Shown here: in pieces, positions 1-5,270 of the stretch | How positions within the stretch are numbered: the first letter of the stretch is position 1 | Layout of the letters: each line of letters starts with the position of its first letter | Assembly (NCBI GenBank): GCA_003542955.1 | Contig: DPJP01000460.1 | Location: 1 to 6,764, forward strand | Source of the DNA: Armatimonadota bacterium | GTDB lineage: Bacteria; Armatimonadota; Zipacnadia; Zipacnadales; UBA11051 | Length of the DNA stretch: 6,764 nt | Direction of reading: 5' to 3' | Translations under genes and position numbers: made by a program | Notes under the pieces: generated by a model | Databases searched by the model: none | What the model saw: the letters and a program-made list of their open reading frames with translations, nothing else | What the model was told of the DNA's origin: nothing

Positions 1-64
1 TGTAAACGGCGGGGTAAAGTGAAGGCAGTGAAAAGGCGGCGGAAAATGAAGGCACCCTGTAAAC
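1..64 (+). repeat. IS21 left end with two internal repeats (L1, L2)
   Basis: After the terminal TGTAAAC, L1 (8-27) and L2 (35-54) are 20-bp direct repeats matching at 17 of 20 positions; both end in TGAAGGCA. The terminal heptamer TGTAAAC recurs at 58-64. In IS21 elements such terminal repeats are the transposase binding sites; the binding role here is inferred. Confidence 0.8.
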
Positions 65-115
65 TATCTCTGGTGTCGGGCTTTGTGTGGAGGTGGCAGG
101 TCAGCTCCCGGCGCC

Positions 116-120
116 GGAGG
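116..120 (+). promoter_or_regulatory. istA ribosome binding site
   Basis: GGAGG lies 7 bases before the GTG at 128 and 19 bases before the ATG at 140, which favours the GTG start. CTCC at 105-108 is complementary to GGAG at 116-119, so the site could be masked in a small hairpin. Confidence 0.5.
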
Positions 121-127
121 CGAGAGG

Positions 128-1630
128 GTGCATACGGACATGCAATGGTGGACGCGCATACGGGTGCGGATGGCGCAGGAGGATATCAGCAAGCGGCAGT
201 TGTGCCGTGAGGAGGGGATCGGGTGGGGCACGCTTGAGAAGGTGCTCTGCCATCCCGAGCCGCCGGGCTACCGTCGGGACGCGCCATATCCGGAGCCGAA
301 GCTGGGGCCGTACGTGGCGCGGATCGAGCAGATCCTCGACGAGGACAGCAATGTGGGCAAGAAGCAGCGTCACACCGCGCAGCGGATCTTCGAGCGCCTG
401 GTGGAGGAGGGGTATGAGGGTGGCTACACGCAGGTGCGGGAGAAGGTGCGCGCGCTCAAGCGGCAGCGCGGTGAGGTGTTCGTGCCGCTGCGTCACGATC
501 CGGGGACGGCGCAGGTGGACGTGGGGCACGCCCTGGCGCGGGTGGGCGGTGTGCTGAGCAAGCTCTGCTACTTCGTGATGGCGCTGCCGCACTCGGACGC
601 GCTGTTCGTGCAGGCGTTCTGGCATGCGCGGACGGAGATGTTCTGGGAGTTTCACCGGCGGGCCTTCGAGTACTTCGGCGGGGTGCCGCGGAGGATCAGC
701 TACGATAACGACACGGTGCTGGTGTCGGCGATCATCGGCACGCGGGCGCGGCGGCTGACTGAGGGCTTTTTGCAGCTGCAGAGCCACTACCGCTTCGAGG
801 CGCATTTCTGCACGGTGCGGCGGGCCAACGAGAAGGGGGTGGTGGAGGCGATGGTCGGATTCGCGCGGCGCAAGTTCCTGGTCCCTGTGCCGCAGGTGCG
901 GGATCTCGAGGAGCTCAACGCGCGACTTCTCGAGCAGTGCCGGGCGGATCTTGGGCGCACGCTCCGGGGTAAAGCAACCAGCAAGCGGGAGCTGCTCGTC
1001 GAGGACGAGGCGGCGTTCCCGCCGCTGCCGGAGGCGGCCTTCGACGCCTGCCAGAAGAAGCCCACCCGGGTCAGTTCTTTGTCGCTGGTGCGGTTCGACA
1101 CCAACGACTACTCGGTGCCGACCTGCCACGCCCATCACGAGGTGGTGGTGAAGGGCTACGTGGACCGAGTGGTGGTGTGCCGCCAGGGGCAGGTCATCGC
1201 GTGCCACGACCGCTGCTGGGGCCGGGGTCAGGTGTGCCTCGATCCGGTGCACTACCTGGGGCTGCTGGAGCGCAAACCGGGGGCGCTGGACTACGGCCGT
1301 CCCTTCGAGAGATTGGAGCTGCCGGAGTGCTTTGCGGTGCTGCGGGCGCGGCTGGAGCGAGAGCTGGGCGGTGAGGGGACGCGGGAGTACATCCAGGTGC
1401 TGCGGCTGCTGGAGCGCCACTCGCTGGATCAGCTGACGGCGGCGGTGGAGCGGGGGCTTCGCTGCAACGCCGTGATCCGCGACGCGATCGCGCAGTTTGT
1501 GCTTCCGCGGGAGCCGTGGGAACAGACCACCTTCTCGCTGGACGGCCGGGAGCACCTGCGCGGGGTACAGGTAGCCGAGAGCGACCCGTCCCGCTACACA
1601 CAGCTGCTGGCGACGGGAGGGGGCGGCTGA
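128..1630 (+). CDS. istA: IS21-family transposase IstA (DDE integrase)
   Basis: This is the DDE transposase that binds the IS ends and catalyses strand transfer together with IstB. Numbered from the GTG at 128 (500 aa), an N-terminal helix-turn-helix region covers about residues 18-40 (ISKRQLC...GTLEKVL, then PEPPGYR, typical of IstA). The RNase-H-like catalytic core follows: D131 in AQVDVGHA, D193 in SYDNDT and E240 in NEKGVVE, with spacing normal for the family. The C-terminal third is the beta-rich region typical of IS21 transposases (DTNDYSVP, later LERKPGALDYGRPF). The GTG start has GGAGG at good spacing and gives the opening HTDMQWW; ATG at 140 and TTG at 83 are alternatives. The stop overlaps the istB start by one base (TGATG), indicating translational coupling. 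No frameshift is seen. Confidence 0.95.
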   Translation: MHTDMQWWTRIRVRMAQEDISKRQLCREEGIGWGTLEKVLCHPEPPGYRRDAPYPEPKLGPYVARIEQILDEDSNVGKKQRHTAQRIFERLVEEGYEGGYTQVREKVRALKRQRGEVFVPLRHDPGTAQVDVGHALARVGGVLSKLCYFVMALPHSDALFVQAFWHARTEMFWEFHRRAFEYFGGVPRRISYDNDTVLVSAIIGTRARRLTEGFLQLQSHYRFEAHFCTVRRANEKGVVEAMVGFARRKFLVPVPQVRDLEELNARLLEQCRADLGRTLRGKATSKRELLVEDEAAFPPLPEAAFDACQKKPTRVSSLSLVRFDTNDYSVPTCHAHHEVVVKGYVDRVVVCRQGQVIACHDRCWGRGQVCLDPVHYLGLLERKPGALDYGRPFERLELPECFAVLRARLERELGGEGTREYIQVLRLLERHSLDQLTAAVERGLRCNAVIRDAIAQFVLPREPWEQTTFSLDGREHLRGVQVAESDPSRYTQLLATGGGG

Positions 1631-2421
1631 TGACCAGCAAACCCACCCTGCTGCTGGAGCACCACCTCAAGCAGCTCAAGCTGCCCAGCTTCCTGCGGGA
1701 GTACGAGAAGATGGCGGCGCTGTGCGGGCAGGAGCGTGCCGACTACCAGACCTACCTGTTGCGCCTGGCGGAGGTGGAGCTTGTCGATCGGGAGCGGAGG
1801 GCCGCCGAGCGGCGGGTGAAGGCGGCGCGCTTCCCGGTGCTCAAGACCCTGGACACTTTCGACTTTTCCGCCCAGCCCTCGATCAATGAGGCGCTGATCC
1901 GGGAGCTGATGCGGGGGGAGTACATGGACCGGCGCGAGAACGTGCTGCTGATCGGCAACTCCGGCACGGGCAAGACGCACCTGGCCACGGCGCTGGCCTT
2001 CGCGGCCTGCCAGCAGGGGCGGGGAGTGCGCTTTTTCACCGCCACGGGGCTGGTGACGCAGCTGCTTGAGCGCCGCGAGGACCGGGAGCTGGAGCGCTTC
2101 CTCAAGCAGCTGGAGCGCTCCGATCTGATCGTGCTTGACGAACTGGGCTACGTGCCGTTCTCGAAGGCGGGAGCGGAGCTGTTGTTCGACGTGGTTGGGC
2201 GGGCCTACGAGCGCACCAGCCTGATGGTAACGACCAACCTGCCATTCGAGGCGTGGATCGAGATCATGGGCAGCGAGCGGCTCACCGGGGCGCTGCTGGA
2301 CCGGCTGACGCATCGAGTGCACATTATCGAGGCCAACGGCCCCAGTTACCGCCTGGAGGAGGCCAGGCGCCGGCAGAAGGGACAAACGGCGAAAGCGAAG
2401 GACGCAGCCACCGCCGACTGA
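1630..2421 (+). CDS. istB: IS21-family helper ATPase IstB
   Basis: IstB is the AAA+ ATPase (DnaC/DnaA-like) that oligomerises on target DNA and activates IstA. The 263-aa product is full length for the family. Residues 5-35 form the N-terminal IstB segment (LLLEHHLKQLKLPSF). Walker A is GNSGTGKT (109-116), Walker B is LIVLDELG (166-173, with D170 and E171), sensor I is TTN (201-203), and the LLDRLTHR box (222-229) carries the conserved arginines. GGGAGG at 1615-1620 is 9 bases before the ATG, whose first base is the last base of the istA stop. The C-terminal tail (after about residue 245) is lysine/alanine-rich and probably disordered. It is transcribed with istA. All ATPase motifs are intact. 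Confidence 0.96.
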   Translation: MTSKPTLLLEHHLKQLKLPSFLREYEKMAALCGQERADYQTYLLRLAEVELVDRERRAAERRVKAARFPVLKTLDTFDFSAQPSINEALIRELMRGEYMDRRENVLLIGNSGTGKTHLATALAFAACQQGRGVRFFTATGLVTQLLERREDRELERFLKQLERSDLIVLDELGYVPFSKAGAELLFDVVGRAYERTSLMVTTNLPFEAWIEIMGSERLTGALLDRLTHRVHIIEANGPSYRLEEARRRQKGQTAKAKDAATAD

Positions 2422-2466
2422 AGGCACCGGCGCCATGCCGCCGGCAGCGGAGGGGAGGCCGGTGGC

Positions 2467-2517
2467 TGCGCTGTGGGGCTCCGGTCGGGCTTCGCCCTCC
2501 CTCCGCCCCACAGCGCA
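2467..2517. terminator. Large hairpin after istB, possible terminator
   Basis: A perfect 13-bp stem (2467-2479 with 2505-2517; core GCGCTGTGGGGC) closes a 25-base loop that contains a smaller GGGC-TTC-GCCC hairpin (2487-2490/2494-2497). It lies 45 bases after the istB stop and inside the element. No run of T follows, so intrinsic termination is uncertain. Blocking transcripts that enter or leave the IS is an alternative. The stem is seen; the role is inferred. Confidence 0.4.
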
Positions 2518-2569
2518 ACGGCAACGACCGGAGGCTGCCTCTCGAGGACGCCTCCACACAGCGACACAC

Positions 2570-2589
2570 CGCCCGCCCACAGGCGGGCG
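2570..2589. other. Short GC hairpin near IS21 right end
   Basis: CGCCCGCC (2570-2577) and GGCGGGCG (2582-2589) form a perfect 8-bp stem with a CACA loop, 15 bases before the R2 repeat. No T-run flanks it on either side. The stretch 2422-2604, between istB and the R2 repeat, shows only this and the larger hairpin and no credible gene. Confidence 0.35.
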
Positions 2590-2592
2590 TCA

Positions 2593-3204
2593 TCAACGGG
2601 TGAGTGCCTTCGTTTTACTCCGCCACCCGCCTTCAGATTGCTCCGCTGTTTGCAGCGGCAGCACTCGCGTCTTGCCGCCCTTTCCTCTCACGATGATGGT
2701 TGCTTCCGAGAGCCCGAGGTCGCCAAGTCGCAGATTGATGAGTTCTGCTCGGCGCACGCCGGTGTAGATCAGAACGCACATCATGGCGTAGTTGCGCCAA
2801 CCGGTGGCCATGTAGTGACCAACCTTGGAGGCTTCAAGCAGCTTCTGCAGGTCCTCGGGCCCCAGGTGCTTGGGGAGCTTTCGTTCCTGCTTGGGGATGG
2901 AGATACGGGCGACGGGATCCTCGGAGACATACTCGCAACTGAGGAGGTACTTCCAGAAACTGCGGAGGGCATAGATGCGTCGCGCGATGGACGCGGCGGA
3001 TAGATTCCTGCTGAACATGTCCACTATCCACTTGCGGATGACGGCCGTGGTCGCGTTCTGTGGTTCGATTGGGATGTCGTGCTGTGTCATGAATGCGAGG
3101 AGATCCCTGAGGTCGTAGCGATACGCACTCGCGGTAGCCGGGCTGTAACCTCTCTCGGCCTCAAGGTAGACCACGAAATCCTCGAGATATGTCTGCATAA
3201 CCAT
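2593..3204 (-). pseudogene. XerC/XerD-like tyrosine recombinase, truncated by IS21
   Basis: From ATG 3204, residues 1-100 form the N-terminal SAM-like core-binding domain of Xer/phage-type integrases (MVMQTYLEDF, a YS.ATASAYRYDLR segment, ARRIYALRSFWKYL, DPVARI). Residues 107-184 begin the catalytic domain: KLPKHLGPEDLQKLL, then box I YTGVRRAELINL with the catalytic Arg at 151, then the GKGGKTRVLPL hairpin carrying the catalytic Lys region. Homology stops at residue 184, exactly where the IS21 right end begins (2654). The ORF then reads 19 IS-derived codons to a TGA at 2593-2595. The HxxR box, the His/Trp and the nucleophilic Tyr, found in normal ~300-aa members, are absent, so the product should not cleave DNA. 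No good Shine-Dalgarno is seen at 3204; ATG 3198 and GTG 3258 are alternative starts. It could be a housekeeping Xer or an element-borne integrase; the fragment does not decide. Confidence 0.9.
2605..2654 (-). repeat. IS21 right end with two internal repeats (R1, R2)
   Basis: Read on the minus strand from 2654, the end starts TGCAAAC, then R1 (2647-2628; 14 of 20 identical to L1) and R2 (2624-2605; 17 of 20 identical to both L1 and L2). The match to the left end is inverted, as expected for the two termini. The boundary at 2654 also coincides with the point where recombinase homology stops on the minus strand. Confidence 0.85.
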
Positions 3205-3215
3205 GGGTGTTGTGT

Positions 3216-3234
3216 GCACATCCTTTCGATGTGC
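3216..3234 (-). promoter_or_regulatory. Hairpin in recombinase 5' leader
   Basis: On the minus strand GCACATC (3234-3228) pairs perfectly with GATGTGC (3222-3216) around a GAAAG loop. The purine-rich AAAGGA spans loop and stem, about 16 bases before ATG 3204, so the hairpin could influence ribosome access or serve as a protein-binding inverted repeat. Confidence 0.35.
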
Positions 3235-3423
3235 TGGCCGTCTCCGGCGCGGCGACACCTGTCCTGGCTATGCTCAGATTGACCCCTGAGAGGTTACTCA
3301 AGAATGGTAGGCCTGAAAATGGTCTTATGTTCCGCTCTTGTTTCGCGAGCCCCTGGGACTCTGTGGCTAAATAGGTTGCGGAGAGCGAGCCGATAAGCCG
3401 AAGTACGGGCAACGAATCCGAGG

Positions 3424-3444
3424 AGCCCCTGAGCCCCAGGGGCT
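3424..3444. terminator. Terminator-like hairpin
   Basis: AGCCCCTG (3424-3431) pairs perfectly with CAGGGGCT (3437-3444) across a 5-base loop. On the plus strand it is followed by GCTATTGTGT, only weakly T-rich, so it is a poor intrinsic terminator. A second GAGCCCCTG copy lies at 3347-3355. Confidence 0.35.
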
Positions 3445-3861
3445 GCTATTGTGTCTGTAATCCTGCTAACGGCCCGACGCCCATTTTGGCCATCCAACAG
3501 CGCCTGATCTGATGCCCGCGCGGGGCACTGTGCACGTAAGCGAAGATAGGCGCATGTTCGACACGGTCCGCGCGGCGACCTGCTTGTCAGAGTGTTCTAC
3601 CCGCCGGGCAGGATAGCTTGACACCATCGCGCGGGGAGATCGGCACACGCGAGTTTGAGTCAGCATCCTTCGGGGGAAGCCGCTCGCTTTGCGTTGAATA
3701 GGTGCAGGGCATGCCCGGTGTAGATCATGGGCAGGTGTACCTCCGCGGCGTAAACCGCTTCCGGCAGGCAAAGGCCGGTGGCAGATCCCTTGTAGCGAGG
3801 TCTCTGCGCCATTTCTGACGAACACTCGGCTCGACAGCAGGAGCCGGTTGTCGGTGCGCGC

Positions 3862-3866
3862 GGAGG
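3862..3866 (+). promoter_or_regulatory. Ribosome binding site deciding the 3874 start
   Basis: GGAGG ends one base before the ATG at 3868 but 7 bases before the in-frame ATG at 3874. The spacing makes 3874 the likely start. Confidence 0.6.
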
Positions 3867-3873
3867 GATGCGC

Positions 3874-4353
3874 ATGTCATCAGATGATCGACGACCACTG
3901 CAGATGGGTGTGGGCGAGACGAGATGCTCGGAATGCAATGCGATCATTCCCGCCTGGCTTGATGATTGCCCGGAGTGCGGCGCGCACCAGGGGAAGGAGA
4001 AGCTGACCATTCGCGAGCGCCTGGCACGCGCCGGAGCTGGCGTGGATGCGGCGGCCATGCAGGAGCCGATAGAGGACAACTGCGACCAGTGGCATCGCGA
4101 CGGCAGCATTGATGCCCTGCGGCAGGCGGGCTTCCGTACCATGGGAGACCTGCTCAACCGCACCGAGGAGCAGTTGCGTGCCTGCTTCGCAGATGCTCAG
4201 GTCTTCAACTGCATCTGGCGTTATCTCCCGTGCCCGGACACCCGCCCCATCACGGAGGAAGAGCACGCGCTCAAGGCACGATTGCTTGGCTGTGCGCGCC
4301 CTGATGATTGCGCCCACATTGCTGAGCGCAATCAGGGGAAGGGAAGACGCTAA
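3874..4353 (+). CDS. Zinc-ribbon protein with RNAP-alpha-CTD-like helix-hairpin region
   Basis: This is a 159-aa protein of no family I can name. Residues 18-35 form a treble-clef-like zinc ribbon: CSEC at 18-21 and CPECG at 32-36, a CxxC-x10-CxxC arrangement expected to bind one zinc. After a helical linker, residues about 79-104 (ALRQAGFRTMGDLLNRTEEQL) resemble the helix-hairpin-helix of the RNA polymerase alpha C-terminal domain (A.INT.GDLL..TE..L), a fold that contacts DNA or protein. Five further cysteines (70, 104, 113, 120, 140) plus C146 give an unusually high content. No signal peptide or membrane segment is present, so it is probably cytoplasmic. It reads in the same direction as the methyltransferase 137 bases downstream, but a shared transcript is unproven. 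A nucleic-acid-binding or regulatory role is inference only. Confidence 0.8.
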   Translation: MSSDDRRPLQMGVGETRCSECNAIIPAWLDDCPECGAHQGKEKLTIRERLARAGAGVDAAAMQEPIEDNCDQWHRDGSIDALRQAGFRTMGDLLNRTEEQLRACFADAQVFNCIWRYLPCPDTRPITEEEHALKARLLGCARPDDCAHIAERNQGKGRR

Positions 4354-4362
4354 CGACCGGCG

Positions 4363-4388
4363 AACCGACTACAGCGCGCAGTCCGGTT
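4363..4388 (+). other. Upstream stem-loop in the 4354-4490 leader
   Basis: AACCG (4363-4367) pairs with CGGTT (4384-4388), extended by ACT (4368-4370) with AGT (4380-4382) past a one-base bulge. A competing pairing of GCGCA (4376-4380) with TGCGC (4392-4396) is possible. It starts 10 bases after the zinc-ribbon gene stop. The stem is short and could be chance. Confidence 0.25.
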
Positions 4389-4414
4389 GCTTGCGCAAAG
4401 CCATAGCAGAGACC

Positions 4415-4478
4415 GGCTTGCCGCGGATGTCCATCCGCCGCCGGGACTCGCGCGTCCCGATGTCGCCACTGGCAAGCC
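4415..4478 (+). promoter_or_regulatory. Predicted three-way-junction leader RNA upstream of methyltransferase
   Basis: Three perfect nested stems occupy 64 bases. The closing stem is GGCTTGCC (4415-4422) with GGCAAGCC (4471-4478). Inside it, hairpin 1 is GCGGAT (4423-4428) with ATCCGC (4433-4438) on a GTCC loop, stacked directly on the closing stem. Hairpin 2 is CGGGAC (4442-4447) with GTCCCG (4454-4459) on a TCGCGC loop. Junction strands are 0, 3 and 11 bases long. The closing stem ends two bases before the GGGAG Shine-Dalgarno (4481-4485) of the methyltransferase, a layout typical of translation-controlling leaders. I do not recognise it as a known riboswitch class. It could also be a DNA inverted-repeat site or processed spacer. 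The pairing is seen; the function is inferred. Confidence 0.45.
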
Positions 4479-4480
4479 AC

Positions 4481-4485
4481 GGGAG
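4481..4485 (+). promoter_or_regulatory. Methyltransferase ribosome binding site
   Basis: GGGAG lies 5 bases before the ATG at 4491 and two bases after the 3' arm of the leader closing stem. Confidence 0.6.
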
Positions 4486-4490
4486 TTGAG

Positions 4491-5270
4491 ATGACCAGGA
4501 AGTACTCTGACCAAGGCGATCAGATCACAGCGGCTATGATCCGCGCCTCGAAGCGCTATGAGGCCTACTGGGATCGGAGCGAGCAGGCCGTGCTTGCGCG
4601 GTTTGAGCGGCATGTAGGGGCGATGGGTGCCGACGCACTTCATTGCCTTGACGCCGGTTGTGGCGACGGGCGTCTACTGCCGACGCTCTCCCGGCTGTTC
4701 GCCCGGGTTTCTGCCATCGAGCCCGACCTCGAGCGCTGTGCTGCCGCCCAGAGATGTGTTGATCACCACGACCTGGCCAATGTGGACCTCCGCGCCCTGA
4801 CAATCGAAGACCTGCCTGACGCCGAACGCTATGACATCATCGTGTGCAGTCACGTTGTGCAGCATGTGCCACTGCGGAGTCTGGATACCGTACTCGCCTG
4901 CCTGAGCAGGGCGCTCAGCCCCGGCGGTGTGATGCTCGTGATGACCTGTCACAGCACCGACGGTACAGACCGGTTCGTCAGGAGCTTTCTGCGTGACGGG
5001 AAGACCATCGAGGAGGACGTCGCACAGGCCCAGTTCGATGCGCTGTTCGACGAGGAGGGCGTACTCCCGATCCATTTCTTCACGCGCGACAGCCTTCAGT
5101 GCCTTGCCAAAAGCCACGGTCTTGGGTTTGGGCAGTTCGGCGTATTCCACCTCGAGAAGTCTGCATACCCTCTGTGGCTCGTGCCAAATGCAGATCGGTT
5201 GGTCAACTGCGTACCCGCCTTGCAGCGCAAGCACGGACGTGACCTTTGGGTTTTCACCACGCATGAGTAG
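4491..5270 (+). CDS. Class I SAM-dependent methyltransferase
   Basis: This 259-aa cytoplasmic protein has the Rossmann-like fold of methyltransferases of the UbiE/Methyltransf_11 kind. Motif I is LDAGCGDGR (53-61), which binds SAM. The acidic end of strand beta-2 is E77 in AIEPD, which normally holds the ribose hydroxyls. Residues 107-111 (DLPDA) and the CSHVVQHVP strand (119-127) mark beta-4, and LSPGGVMLVMT (142-152) is the post-motif. The N-terminal ~45 residues (ITAAMIRASKRYEAYWDRSEQAVL) are helical and probably cap the substrate site. The C-terminal part, with FFTRDSL (196-202), is characteristic of small-molecule rather than rRNA methyltransferases. The substrate cannot be inferred. Start ATG 4491 has GGGAG at 5 bases and follows the structured leader. 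Its stop overlaps the next gene by 8 bases, so the two are probably cotranslated. Confidence 0.92.
   Translation: MTRKYSDQGDQITAAMIRASKRYEAYWDRSEQAVLARFERHVGAMGADALHCLDAGCGDGRLLPTLSRLFARVSAIEPDLERCAAAQRCVDHHDLANVDLRALTIEDLPDAERYDIIVCSHVVQHVPLRSLDTVLACLSRALSPGGVMLVMTCHSTDGTDRFVRSFLRDGKTIEEDVAQAQFDALFDEEGVLPIHFFTRDSLQCLAKSHGLGFGQFGVFHLEKSAYPLWLVPNADRLVNCVPALQRKHGRDLWVFTTHE

Larger units (their letters stand above)
1..2654 (+). mobile_element. Complete IS21-family insertion sequence (istA-istB)
   Basis: The element is bounded by TGTAAAC at base 1 and by the inverted TGCAAAC ending at base 2654, giving the TG...CA termini usual for IS21. The two ends are inverted relatives over roughly the first 27 bases, including a TGAAGGC core in each. 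Inside each end lies a second copy of a 20-bp repeat (left 8-27 and 35-54; right 2605-2624 and 2628-2647), the multiple-terminal-repeat layout of IS21 elements. Length (2654 bp) and the istA-istB gene order fit the family. Both ORFs look intact with all catalytic motifs, so the element may be active. The right end sits inside a tyrosine recombinase gene, which shows the insertion point. The left junction and target duplication fall outside the window. Confidence 0.93.
3205..3873. other. Gene-poor intergenic region
   Basis: About 670 bases separate the divergent recombinase remnant from the zinc-ribbon gene. ORFs on both strands here are arginine/serine/proline-rich with no recognisable domain and no good start sites, so I do not call genes. 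No tRNA or other RNA family was recognised. Visible structures are the hairpins at 3216-3234 and 3424-3444 and a 10-bp palindrome GGGCATGCCC (3707-3716). Promoters for both flanking genes should lie here, but no convincing -35/-10 pair was found. Confidence 0.6.

Noticed and set aside
101..1555. 484-aa minus-strand ORF opposite istA
   Set aside because: Histidine/arginine/leucine-rich shadow of the clear istA gene; no domain recognised.
1594..2580. 328-aa minus-strand ORF opposite istB
   Set aside because: Shadow of istB, which has all AAA+ motifs on the plus strand.
2473..3003. 176-aa plus-strand ORF across the IS right end
   Set aside because: It crosses the IS/recombinase boundary and is antisense to the clear recombinase fragment.
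3715..3727. 13-base match (CCGGTGTAGATCA) to 2759-2771 in the recombinase, both reading IYTG on the minus strand
   Set aside because: A 13-base repeat is not far from chance in a window this size, and the flanking residues do not resemble a recombinase.
3466..3825. 119-aa minus-strand ORF in the intergenic region
   Set aside because: Arginine/serine/proline-rich composition typical of noncoding GC-rich DNA, no ribosome binding site or domain seen.
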